Shown here: piece after piece, positions 15,018-22,278 of the stretch
Numbering within the stretch: position 1 is the first letter of the stretch
Layout of the letters: each line of letters starts with the position of its first letter
DNA from: Candidatus Saccharimonadota bacterium
GTDB lineage: Bacteria > Patescibacteriota > Saccharimonadia > Saccharimonadales > Saccharimonadaceae
DNA length: 32,673 nucleotides
Assembly (NCBI GenBank): GCA_017512175.1
Contig: JAFWHA010000016.1
Span: forward strand, 1 to 32,673
Direction of reading: 5' to 3'
Notes under the pieces: model-generated
What the model saw: the letters and a program-made list of their open reading frames with translations, nothing else
Database searches by the model: none
What the model was told of the DNA's origin: nothing
Translations under genes and position numbers: made by a program

Positions 15018-16151
15018 ATGTCAATGCAGTTAAATGCCGCTAATGCGGAAATAACAGAGAACAAGAGGAAGGTTAAGAAGGACAAGAAGGCTTTTTCTAA
15101 GACACTGAAAGGTGTACTGGGGATTGCCGAGCCTGTCGATGAGAAGGCCGAGCAGAAAGCTGAAGATGTAAAGTCTGAGGCAAAAGTTGTAGAAGCCGTT
15201 GAGGAAACGGTTGATGACGTCAACGAAGTTGATGCTGTAAGCCAGGATGTGGGTGAGTCCGCGAGTGATGCGGAGCAGCCACAGGATGAAGCGCAGGATG
15301 CTGAAGGTCAGAATGTTCAGGAAACTGATGCAAGTCAGGAACAGAACGAATCTGATGCTGAGGCATCTGATGAGGCTTCGGAAGATGATGACTCGCCTGA
15401 TGATAGCATGTCGTTTGGTGACGACTCATCTGAAGAAGATGTAACGCCAATTGCTTTTGCGAATGGAACTGACGATGCAGCTGAACATGAGGAGGAAGAT
15501 GATATGGCGGCAGTAGTAATTTCAAGAGAGTTTTATAACAATATAAGCTTCGATATGTTGGCGTATGATGCTAGTAACGGAAAGTCGTTATCGCCGGCGC
15601 TGAAAGACTGGATTTTGCAGTCAGTCAGTAGGAACGAGGAGCTTTCCAAGGCTCTCGTATTGCAGCAACTGCCGAAGGTTGTCAGAAAAAACCCTGACCT
15701 TGCGGAAGATGTCTGTGCAACCGCAAAAAGCATCGCGGCTGAAGTCGCGAATGCGAGTATCAAGTATGCAATTGTGTTCGTCGACAAGAAGGAAGGTAAG
15801 GCCTTCACTTCAAGGACAGAGGCACAACAGTATGCTGATCAGTTCTCAAGCTTCGGCTGCAAATTCTGGGATGTATTCTCATATAATTTCAGAACACTGG
15901 AGAACGGTAAGCTCGGCTCGAAGGTTTCTGATGAGACCGTTGAGAAATATGTCGGTAGTTTCCCTGGAGATAAGGAGTCTCTTAAGAGGAAACTTTGTTT
16001 CGACTTGATCGAGCAGATAAAGAAGCCGGCGAAACAGCCGCAGAAAGATGCTAAGCAGAATCCCGAAGGGAAGACTCAGAATGGGAAAGCCCAGAACGGG
16101 AAGGCTCAGAAGTCTGGCAAGAAGAACGGCGGCGCTAATAAAAAGGAGTAA
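15018..16151 (+). CDS. Acidic protein of unknown function, 377 aa
   Basis: Not recognised. Residues 1-35 are basic (NKRKVKKDKKAFSKTLKG). About 36-165 is a very acidic, Gln/Ala/Ser-rich disordered region (EDDDSPDDSMSFGDDSSEED). About 166-325 looks like a folded alpha/beta domain (AAVVISREFYNNISFDMLAY, then FVDKKEGKAFTSRTEAQQYA and WDVFSYNFRTLENGK). The last ~45 residues are a Lys/Gln/Asn-rich basic tail with repeats of QNGKA. There is no signal peptide or membrane helix. The strong promoter, SD and terminator suggest high expression. Gln is mostly CAG and codons are more GC-rich than in flanking housekeeping genes. It is the first gene of a three-gene unknown module (15.0-19.2 kb). Confidence 0.8.
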   Translation: MSMQLNAANAEITENKRKVKKDKKAFSKTLKGVLGIAEPVDEKAEQKAEDVKSEAKVVEAVEETVDDVNEVDAVSQDVGESASDAEQPQDEAQDAEGQNVQETDASQEQNESDAEASDEASEDDDSPDDSMSFGDDSSEEDVTPIAFANGTDDAAEHEEEDDMAAVVISREFYNNISFDMLAYDASNGKSLSPALKDWILQSVSRNEELSKALVLQQLPKVVRKNPDLAEDVCATAKSIAAEVANASIKYAIVFVDKKEGKAFTSRTEAQQYADQFSSFGCKFWDVFSYNFRTLENGKLGSKVSDETVEKYVGSFPGDKESLKRKLCFDLIEQIKKPAKQPQKDAKQNPEGKTQNGKAQNGKAQKSGKKNGGANKKE

Positions 16152-16162
16152 TCTCCTAAGGC

Positions 16163-16234
16163 GGCGCCGAGAACTCCCAAGGAAGAAAGATTAAAAGGCA
16201 CACGAGAAGGTTTTTATACATATATCTCGGCGCC
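16163..16234. repeat. 10-bp perfect inverted repeat in 3' UTR
   Basis: GGCGCCGAGA (16163-16172) and TCTCGGCGCC (16225-16234) are perfect complements separated by 52 nt. They lie between the 15018-gene stop and its terminator and could fold into a long-loop stem protecting or separating the 3' UTR. Confidence 0.6.
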
Positions 16235-16249
16235 CATGGTATTGTAAAA

Positions 16250-16280
16250 CCCTCGCAGAGAAATCTGCGGGGGTAATTTT
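16250..16280 (+). terminator. Rho-independent terminator of the 15018 gene
   Basis: CCCTCGCAGA / TCTGCGGGGG forms a 10-bp stem (one G-U pair) with a GAAA tetraloop, followed by TAATTTT. Confidence 0.85.
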
Positions 16281-16453
16281 ATTGGAAATAGTTGTCAGTA
16301 GGTGGTGATTTATGGGGAAAATAGTTTTGAGAATAGGATATTTTTAGCTTAAAACAATATTTTAATGAAAAATCAAGGAAAAATAGGCAGAGCGCTCAGC
16401 TTAAGCAGTTTATCTACCTCTGTTAGAAACATAACCAAAATATGTTAGAACTA
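16281..16453. other. Non-coding spacer upstream of the structured leader
   Basis: The gene-free stretch from 16152 to 16687 comprises, in order: the inverted repeat and terminator of the upstream gene, this AT-rich spacer without ORF or RNA signature, and the promoter and leader of the membrane-protein gene. Within the spacer TGTTAGAA occurs twice (16421-16428 and 16443-16450), 22 bp apart and just upstream of the -35 box. That spacing, about two helical turns, would suit an activator or repressor site. Confidence 0.4.
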
Positions 16454-16482
16454 TTGACTTTTTTGACCTTGTGTGCTATAAT
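16454..16482 (+). promoter_or_regulatory. -35/-10 promoter of the structured leader
   Basis: TTGACT (16454-16459), a 17-bp spacer and TATAAT (16477-16482), with TGC before the -10. Expected start near 16489. Confidence 0.88.
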
Positions 16483-16488
16483 GTAATT

Positions 16489-16687
16489 AGTCTATGTGGG
16501 AGAGTTGTGAAGCACCACCTGCATCTAGACGACCATTAAAATCGAATCATCCCAGATACGAAAGTATCTGGTGTGTGCTTTTAGACTATAAATAGTCTAC
16601 TAATCTTTCTTATCAGGAGGGTTGGTAGCCTCCTGTTTTTATAGATGTTACAGACAATAACAGATTGAATATAGGAGGAAAAAAACT
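16489..16687 (+). promoter_or_regulatory. Candidate riboswitch/attenuator-like leader or ncRNA
   Basis: About 200 nt separate the promoter from the ATG. Seen: an 8-bp hairpin CCAGATAC-GAAA-GTATCTGG (16552-16571). TAGACTA (16582-16588) can pair either with TAGTCTA at the 5' end (16488-16494) or with TAGTCTA just downstream (16593-16599, loop TAAA). A terminator-like hairpin CAGGAGG/CCTCCTG with TTTTT follows (16614-16640), and the SD AGGAGG (16673-16678) is complementary to CCTCCT of that hairpin. Mutually exclusive pairings plus a terminator ahead of the gene are the usual architecture of a cis-regulatory RNA. I match it to no known riboswitch. It could also be a free ~150-nt small RNA with read-through to the gene. 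Confidence 0.6.
16614..16640 (+). terminator. Terminator-like hairpin inside the leader
   Basis: CAGGAGG (16614-16620) and CCTCCTG (16629-16635) pair across an 8-nt loop and are followed by TTTTT. It lies 47 nt upstream of the ATG at 16688, so it would act as an attenuator. Confidence 0.65.
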
Positions 16688-17272
16688 ATGAAATTAGGAG
16701 CTATATTAGCGCTTGCAACTGCGTTCTTCGCTATCCCAATGATGGCGGACACATCCGCAAAAAGAGCAGGAAGAAAGGAAGGAATTGGCGTAGCTGGATA
16801 TATCAGTTATGTCGTAGCTATGGTTATCGTGGCTTTTCTTTCCTATCATTTTCTGATTTTTGCGATTATCACTTCGATAATGATAGGAGCATTGGCACTG
16901 ATGAACAGAGAAGGTAAGCTCAGGGCGATGTCTTGGGCGATCTTTGAAGTGCTCATCGCAATAATGATGACATTTGCTATCGTGGCAGTGTGGGATAAAA
17001 ACCACAAGCCGGACTTCTCGATGTTTCAGTTCCAACTGATACCGCTGTTTTTCGCGGCGCTGGCGCTGATAAGGGGTAAACTCTTAGATGTGCAGACCGA
17101 AAGAACGGTGGCATTCTGGAATAAGGAAGGATTTGAGGAAAAGGCTTCGGCTGTTGTCAAGGATATGTCTGCAAAGCTGACCGACGACCAGAAAAATTGG
17201 ATAAAAGTCGGTGCTATATCCGTAACTTCGGCTATAGTGATTGCGGTAGTTGTAGTAAAAATTCTTATCTGA
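16688..17272 (+). CDS. Small polytopic membrane protein, unknown function, 194 aa
   Basis: Not recognised. Hydrophobic segments at about 1-20, 37-55, 56-73, 83-100 and 112-128, then a cytosolic or external charged stretch (~130-168) and a last helix at ~172-193 (VGAISVTSAIVIAVVVVKIL). The first segment ends in MMADTSAKRAGRKEG and may be a signal anchor or a cleaved signal. It has a strong SD (AGGAGG, 9 nt before the ATG). The next gene, also membrane-anchored, starts 14 nt after the stop with its own strong SD, so the two are surely co-transcribed and may form one envelope complex. Expression is likely gated by the structured leader at 16489-16687. Confidence 0.8.
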   Translation: MKLGAILALATAFFAIPMMADTSAKRAGRKEGIGVAGYISYVVAMVIVAFLSYHFLIFAIITSIMIGALALMNREGKLRAMSWAIFEVLIAIMMTFAIVAVWDKNHKPDFSMFQFQLIPLFFAALALIRGKLLDVQTERTVAFWNKEGFEEKASAVVKDMSAKLTDDQKNWIKVGAISVTSAIVIAVVVVKILI

Positions 17273-17286
17273 AGGAGGTGAGAAAT

Positions 17287-19161
17287 ATGTCGAAACTACA
17301 GAAAGCGATTATAGTAGTTGCGATTGCGGCTGCTGTAGTTACAGGCCTTTTAGGCTTAGGAAAAGTGCTGAGATGGAATGAGAAAATTCTCACCGTCCAT
17401 CAGAAAGCAATGGAAACCGTTGAGGGCGTTCAGGCAAAATTCTTCGGAACAGAAGATTTGAATACTTCGGAAGAGGAGCTTGCCCAGACTACAGAAGCAG
17501 TTGCTGAAGAGGTTACGGAAGTAACTACTGAAGAAGCAGTTGCAACTCTGCCGGTTATCAGTGAACTCGACGGGGCTACGGATACCACAGAAGATGTGGA
17601 CATACGTTTTGTCTCGACAGCGGGTATGAAACCGGTGGATGCTAAAGATGAGGACGGCTACATTGATGACGTTACGTCAGAAGATGAAGCCGAGTTCAAC
17701 TCAGCATTCCCGGCACTGACTAACCATGCTGTAAACAAGATAATGGCTGATTATGAGGAACAGTTTGGCTACGAAAAATGGCCGGATGGTACTTATAAGA
17801 TACCATTTTCGTGGAACTCGATGACTGAGTATGATTTTCCGAGACAGAAGTCTGCAGTTTATGCTGGACTTTCTAAGAAGGAAATCAACGACGCACTCGA
17901 CTATATCTTCAAGTCGTTGACTGAAGAAGATATCAAGAAGCTTCTGAAGCTCAGTTTCGGAAAAAACGTTGAGCTTGACAGCCAGGAACAGATCAAGATT
18001 GAGCTGTTTAAGACTTGGCTGGAAAACCCTGTGGTCTTCGAAGCGTGGCTGAGATTCATCCAGGATTTGAAAGTAGGAGATAGCAATACTATTTCCGAAA
18101 ACTGTCCTGGCCTTCGGATATATCTGGAGGAGAATGATAAAGCTCGCGAGAAAGATGCGGATGGGCACAGCGGACCTGGTTTGATGATTAGGTTACGCGA
18201 CGAGAACGGAAACACCGGAGCGGAGATACCGACTGACTATACTGGTGAGTTTTATGCTAACCAGTCACATATTCAGGCGGTTACCCAGCTTATTGCCTTC
18301 TTCGAGCCGCTTGAGGTCGGAGTCGGCAGGTACCACGTATTTCGGAGGTATCACTTAATCGGCCTTGACTACAATCATATGAGAGTAGCCGAGGAGGTTA
18401 AGAAAGACGAGCCGGAGCTCGACTTCTGGATGTATTTCGACTACTACTTGAAAGGCTCAAGTAAAAGAGCTTGGAGAGTAGGAGCGAACTTAGCGGATAG
18501 GGAGCCGGGTGAGATGAAGAATACATCTTCTAAGAAGAAACCGGTTACTCCGCCAAAGCCGATAGTGAAGCAGAATATTATCACCAAAACGGAGATAATA
18601 CCATTACCGGTAGTGCCGACTGGTGGAACGCCGCCGACTAAGACGTATACGCCGCCGGCACCGAATCCTAACCCGACGCCGACGCCTGACCCGACGCCTG
18701 ACCCGAGCCCGTCACCCAGCCCGTCGCCGAGTCCTGAACCGACGCCTACGCCTACACCTACACCGACACCTACACCGACGCCTACACCTACACCTACACC
18801 GACACCTACACCTGAGATAAAGGATCAGACGAAAGATCCGAATTGGACGGAGCCTGACAATAAGAAGTCGGACCCTGGACCTGGTGAGTATAAGCCCGAT
18901 CAGGGCAATTCACAGTCTGAGACTGTAGAAGGAAGCCAGTATGAACAGGGTACGAGCAGAACTGATGTAGACAATACGCCGCCCTCGTACGATACTGGTC
19001 CGACGACAGAAGTCGATAATACGGACAACGGGACTCCGCCGGAGACTGCTCCGATTGAGGAGCATGAGACCCAGGCTGAGACGGACAGCGGTGAGGTCAA
19101 AGACACGTCGTCTGATGATAGCACAGAGCACATTGATGCTCCACCCGCAGAAGACGATTAA
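17287..19161 (+). CDS. Membrane-anchored surface protein with Pro/Thr stalk
   Basis: 624 aa, not recognised. The start is the ATG at 17287, set by the SD GAAGGAGGTG; an in-frame codon at 17197 lies within the upstream gene. One N-terminal membrane helix (~7-26, AIIVVAIAAAVVTGLLGLG) is followed by an acidic Thr/Glu-rich linker (~50-135). A folded domain spans ~135-415 (KMADYEEQ-like helices, KEINDALDYIFKSL, AEEVKKDEPELDFWMYFDYY). A Pro-rich stalk (~430-510) has NP, DP, SP and then long PT dipeptide runs. The tail (~510-624) is acidic, Thr/Ser-rich and disordered. It has no LPXTG signal. It is probably displayed outside the cell with the PT run as a rigid spacer. It is the last gene of the 15.0-19.2 kb module and co-transcribed with 16688-17272. 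Confidence 0.8.
   Translation: MSKLQKAIIVVAIAAAVVTGLLGLGKVLRWNEKILTVHQKAMETVEGVQAKFFGTEDLNTSEEELAQTTEAVAEEVTEVTTEEAVATLPVISELDGATDTTEDVDIRFVSTAGMKPVDAKDEDGYIDDVTSEDEAEFNSAFPALTNHAVNKIMADYEEQFGYEKWPDGTYKIPFSWNSMTEYDFPRQKSAVYAGLSKKEINDALDYIFKSLTEEDIKKLLKLSFGKNVELDSQEQIKIELFKTWLENPVVFEAWLRFIQDLKVGDSNTISENCPGLRIYLEENDKAREKDADGHSGPGLMIRLRDENGNTGAEIPTDYTGEFYANQSHIQAVTQLIAFFEPLEVGVGRYHVFRRYHLIGLDYNHMRVAEEVKKDEPELDFWMYFDYYLKGSSKRAWRVGANLADREPGEMKNTSSKKKPVTPPKPIVKQNIITKTEIIPLPVVPTGGTPPTKTYTPPAPNPNPTPTPDPTPDPSPSPSPSPSPEPTPTPTPTPTPTPTPTPTPTPTPTPEIKDQTKDPNWTEPDNKKSDPGPGEYKPDQGNSQSETVEGSQYEQGTSRTDVDNTPPSYDTGPTTEVDNTDNGTPPETAPIEEHETQAETDSGEVKDTSSDDSTEHIDAPPAEDD
18661..18812 (+). repeat. In-frame Pro-X hexanucleotide repeat tract
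   Basis: Degenerate 6-bp units encode PN, PT, PD, PS and finally about 13 PT dipeptides (ACN CCN). The last ~75 bp are nearly pure ACxCCT/ACxCCG units. Any slippage by one unit keeps the frame, so length can vary between strains. Confidence 0.85.
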
Positions 19162-19181
19162 GCACACAAGCACATTAATTT

Positions 19182-19206
19182 CCCGGCGGCCTTACCAGCC
19201 GCTGGG
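19182..19206 (+). terminator. Hairpin terminator after the stalk-protein gene
   Basis: CCCGGCGGC / GCCGCTGGG forms a 9-bp stem with one G-U pair and a 7-nt loop, 20 nt past the stop codon. It is followed only by ATTTCC, so the U-tract is weak. Confidence 0.6.
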
Positions 19207-19332
19207 ATTTCCAAGAATTTGATTTTAGAATTTCGCGTTTGGGATGATTCGGTTTTACACTGGTTAAGACGAAAATTAAAAATTTGGCTAGCAAAATGTT
19301 AGTAAAAGCAGTAGGTTTTTGCTAACTGTGGT

Positions 19333-19357
19333 GAGCAAATATATCGTATATTTGTTC
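19333..19357. promoter_or_regulatory. 11-bp inverted repeat upstream of the LPXTG gene
   Basis: GAGCAAATATA and TATATTTGTTC are complementary (one G-T pair) around a TCG centre. It lies ~43 bp before the ATG at 19400 and may be an operator or a leader hairpin. I see no convincing -35/-10 pair in 19207-19399. Confidence 0.4.
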
Positions 19358-19399
19358 AGATATCAATAATTAAGTAGCTTTATGAAAGGAGATTATAAT

Positions 19400-20698
19400 A
19401 TGAATAAAGTTATTAAATCTGCTTCCGCCGCTCTTACCGCTGCTGCGATTGTCGGCGTAAGTGTTGCTCCAGCTGTAATGGCTTGGGGCGATAGTGCAGG
19501 TGGTCGTTCCGTCTACACTTTAACTAATTGTAATGCGGACTACTCTAAGTGTGAAGTAAGTCCAGCTATGGGTGATAAAATCACCTTTAACTCATACACT
19601 AACAACCAAGCTATCGGTGGGGATGAACGTGATTTCGTACATACCCGTGTGAATGGTTCCAGTGATGTTTGGCAATCCAATGAGATTACCGTAGAAAATG
19701 GTAAAGAGTATGATATTCGCCTTTATGCTCACAACAACAACCCAAATGGTACTAATGCTGTGGCTACTGGTACTACTCTTCACTTTACTTTACCTACTGT
19801 TGCTGGTACTGAACTTTCTGTTCAGGGCTCTATTGATGCAACTAACTCTGATCCAAAACGTGTTTATGATGACGTTGTATTCAAAAGCCCAGATGGTCAG
19901 GCTTTCTACCTAGATTATATTGAAGGCTCTGCTACCTATAAGAACAATGCTCAAGGTACAGTTTCATTAACTGATGACGTGATTACAAGTAAGGGTGCTT
20001 TGATTGGTTATGACAAGATGGATGGTAACATTCCTGGTTGTTTCCAATATGCATCTTATACTACTATTCGCGTAAAAGCAGTGTATCTTAACACTTCTTA
20101 CACCGTTGAGAAAACTGTTCGTAGAATTGGTGATACCGACAAGACTTATAAAGACACTGTCGAAGCCAACTTGGGCGACACTGTAGAATATCAGATTTAT
20201 TACAATAACGACTCTACTGAGCACGTTGACAATGTAATGGTCAAAGATGTTCTTCCAAACAATATGGAATATATTGCTGGTAGTACTAAAGTTTATAACA
20301 GTGCTAATCCAAAAGGTGTAAAAATCCTTGATGACACTATCACTACTACTGGTATTAATATCGGTAGCTATGGTCCTAATGCCAATGCTTATATCCGCTT
20401 CCGTGCTAAGGTTGTTGATAAAAGCATGGTTTGTGGTACTAACAAGCTCGTAAACTGGGGACAGGTTGGTGTTGGCCAAACTACTCTTCAGGATAATGCG
20501 TTTGTGATGGTCAAGAAGACTGACGGTTGTGGTCCAAATCCAGATCCAACTCCAGTTAACCCTGACGATCCTATTGTACCAAATACTGGTAAGTTACCTT
20601 CCACTGGTGCTACTGGTTTAGCTGCTGGTCTTACCATTGCAGGTATCAGTGTTGCAACCATTGGTTATTATATTGCTAGCCGTAAATCTCTACGCTAA
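19400..20698 (+). CDS. LPXTG-anchored surface protein with DUF11-type repeat
   Basis: 432 aa. The start is MNKVIK at 19400, chosen for the SD AAAGGAG (19385-19391) and the signal peptide that follows (SAALTAAAIVGVSVAPAVMA, cleavage likely after ~28). The ectodomain is rich in Thr/Asn/Asp. About 225-335 resembles the DUF11 conserved repeat domain of cell-surface proteins (VEANLGDTVEYQIYYNNDS, VKDVLPNNMEYIAGSTKVY, RFRAKVVD). The C-terminus has a Pro/Asp linker, VPNTG (393-397), LPSTG (399-403), a hydrophobic helix and the basic tail SRKSLR: a classical sortase sorting signal. The protein should be covalently fixed to the cell wall, but no sortase gene is in this window. It appears to be a single-gene unit with a terminator downstream. 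Confidence 0.9.
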   Translation: MNKVIKSASAALTAAAIVGVSVAPAVMAWGDSAGGRSVYTLTNCNADYSKCEVSPAMGDKITFNSYTNNQAIGGDERDFVHTRVNGSSDVWQSNEITVENGKEYDIRLYAHNNNPNGTNAVATGTTLHFTLPTVAGTELSVQGSIDATNSDPKRVYDDVVFKSPDGQAFYLDYIEGSATYKNNAQGTVSLTDDVITSKGALIGYDKMDGNIPGCFQYASYTTIRVKAVYLNTSYTVEKTVRRIGDTDKTYKDTVEANLGDTVEYQIYYNNDSTEHVDNVMVKDVLPNNMEYIAGSTKVYNSANPKGVKILDDTITTTGINIGSYGPNANAYIRFRAKVVDKSMVCGTNKLVNWGQVGVGQTTLQDNAFVMVKKTDGCGPNPDPTPVNPDDPIVPNTGKLPSTGATGLAAGLTIAGISVATIGYYIASRKSLR

Positions 20699-20770
20699 TT
20701 GACCGCCTAGATGCGAAACTGTTATTGGGCGGGAAATAGGTAGGTGCTTTAGACAACTAACCTAACAGAA

Positions 20771-20803
20771 AGTCCTCTCGTGGTAACATGGGAGGGCTTT
20801 TTG
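20771..20803 (+). terminator. Rho-independent terminator
   Basis: AGTCCTCTC / GGGAGGGCT forms a 9-bp stem with G-U pairs and a 10-nt loop, followed by TTTTTGTTG. It ends the LPXTG gene transcript. Confidence 0.8.
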
Positions 20804-20891
20804 TTGTGTGTTTTTTGATGGAAATTTTTTTGATAGGGTGAGTGAGAGCTATTTAGCGAGGGATTTGTTGCAATTTTTATTTTGCTTATGG

Positions 20892-20897
20892 TATAAT
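20892..20897 (+). promoter_or_regulatory. -10 box of the 20908-25678 operon
   Basis: TATAAT ends 10 nt before the ATG at 20908, predicting a leader of only a few nucleotides. AGGT at 20904-20907 directly abuts the start codon and is no useful SD. Confidence 0.55.
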
Positions 20898-20907
20898 TGA
20901 GCTAGGT

Positions 20908-22278
20908 ATGGATCCAAAACAAACATCCCCTCTGGGAAGTACCCCAGTTGGTGGGCAAGAAGGTCAAACGATTCCGCCTGCTAGTTCTGTAGGTGGTAAT
21001 TCTGGTGCTACGAATGCTACTAGTCCGGTTGGTGCTGATTCTGGGGTTAGTGTTGGCTCTGGCGCTACGAATACTATGGGTGCTGCTGGTACTGGTGTGG
21101 CCACTTCTGCTTCGCCGGCGCCGGTGTTTTCTACGGGGACTTCTTTGGGAAGCTCGCCATCTGGAACGGGCGGTATTTCTAGCACAAATATAGGAGCTTC
21201 TACGAGCTCTGGCGCTAAAATGGATGGGATGCTTGGTGCGGCTAATCTTTCTACGGGCGCTAATGTTTCTAGAACAATGAGTAGTTTGAATAGCGAAAAT
21301 CAGTCTGCTACTGGTAGGTCGTTATTCTCTAGACATAAATTCGATAGGGCTGAGCCAGATGGGTCGATTGTTCTGACAAGTGATCCAAATGATGCCGATA
21401 AGAAGGCTACTGGTGAGCCGCTAGAGAGAAGAAAAATGATTAGAAATATCGGCATTATCGGTGGGATTTTGGCGGTAGTTTTGATTGTGGGAATTGTGTT
21501 GGCGTTTGTGATGGCGCCGAAGAAGGAAGAGAAGAAAGAAATTGATAAGGGAGCAGTTGCAGAATTTATTGAACAGAATCAGAACAATGATTTGTATGAT
21601 TTGGAAAAACTGTTTGCAGGTATGTATAAGGGAAAATATGCAATTTACCAGTTGTATGGACCTGGTGTTACCTCATTGTCGGAGAAATATGCTCCAGCGT
21701 TACAATCTATGGCTAATGTTTACAACGAGTTAGCATCATATAATGGGTATATTCCGGCTGAGCTTTCTACGCGTTTTCTCGAAGTTGCAGAGCTGGTAAA
21801 AAATCGTTATGATGTCTATACGGAATCGTTAGAGTTAATAGACGATTTCCATACAATTATTAGTGGCGATTCTGAAGATGTAAAGACTGCCGCACTAGAG
21901 GATATACAGAATTATGACAATATAGAAGTGCAAAAAATATTAAATAAAGTACAGCAAGACATGACGAAGGTCAAAGATGCCTATACTAAATTAGAGCAAG
22001 GGAATTGCATTAACACTAATATTACTAGCCAAGTTTGCACTGAACTATTGAATGCATATAATGAGTCTGGAGAATATATTGATAGTGCGGCATTAATAGT
22101 GGACATTCTTAAGGTTGTTTCTGAGCAAATTGACTATGATTCCGAAAGCTATATTTTATATAATCTCGATACACTTTCGGTAGATTTAAAAAATGGTCAA
22201 GTGGAAGCTACAGAAGTATTGAATCCTGCGCAAGGGATGGTAGTTGAAGTAGTAGAGGAGACTGAAAATGAACAGTAG
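20908..22278 (+). CDS. Bitopic membrane protein with low-complexity N-terminus
   Basis: 456 aa, not recognised by family name. Residues 1-~140 are a Gly/Ser/Thr/Ala-rich disordered region. About 141-178 is charged. One membrane helix follows at ~180-203 (IGIIGGILAVVLIVGIVLAF), then a Lys/Glu patch and an outer domain (~210-456) of predicted helices with several Tyr and two Cys (C356 region GNCINTNITSQVC) that could form a disulfide. With no signal peptide, the N-terminus is probably cytoplasmic. It overlaps the next gene, a VirB6/TrbL-like protein, by 11 nt, so it is translationally linked and may belong to the same secretion or conjugation-type apparatus. That role is inference from context. 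Confidence 0.85.
   Translation: MDPKQTSPLGSTPVGGQEGQTIPPASSVGGNSGATNATSPVGADSGVSVGSGATNTMGAAGTGVATSASPAPVFSTGTSLGSSPSGTGGISSTNIGASTSSGAKMDGMLGAANLSTGANVSRTMSSLNSENQSATGRSLFSRHKFDRAEPDGSIVLTSDPNDADKKATGEPLERRKMIRNIGIIGGILAVVLIVGIVLAFVMAPKKEEKKEIDKGAVAEFIEQNQNNDLYDLEKLFAGMYKGKYAIYQLYGPGVTSLSEKYAPALQSMANVYNELASYNGYIPAELSTRFLEVAELVKNRYDVYTESLELIDDFHTIISGDSEDVKTAALEDIQNYDNIEVQKILNKVQQDMTKVKDAYTKLEQGNCINTNITSQVCTELLNAYNESGEYIDSAALIVDILKVVSEQIDYDSESYILYNLDTLSVDLKNGQVEATEVLNPAQGMVVEVVEETENEQ

Noticed and set aside
18623-18820. Arg-rich overlapping frame in the Pro/Thr repeat tract
   Set aside because: It is a by-product of the hexanucleotide repeat read in another frame.
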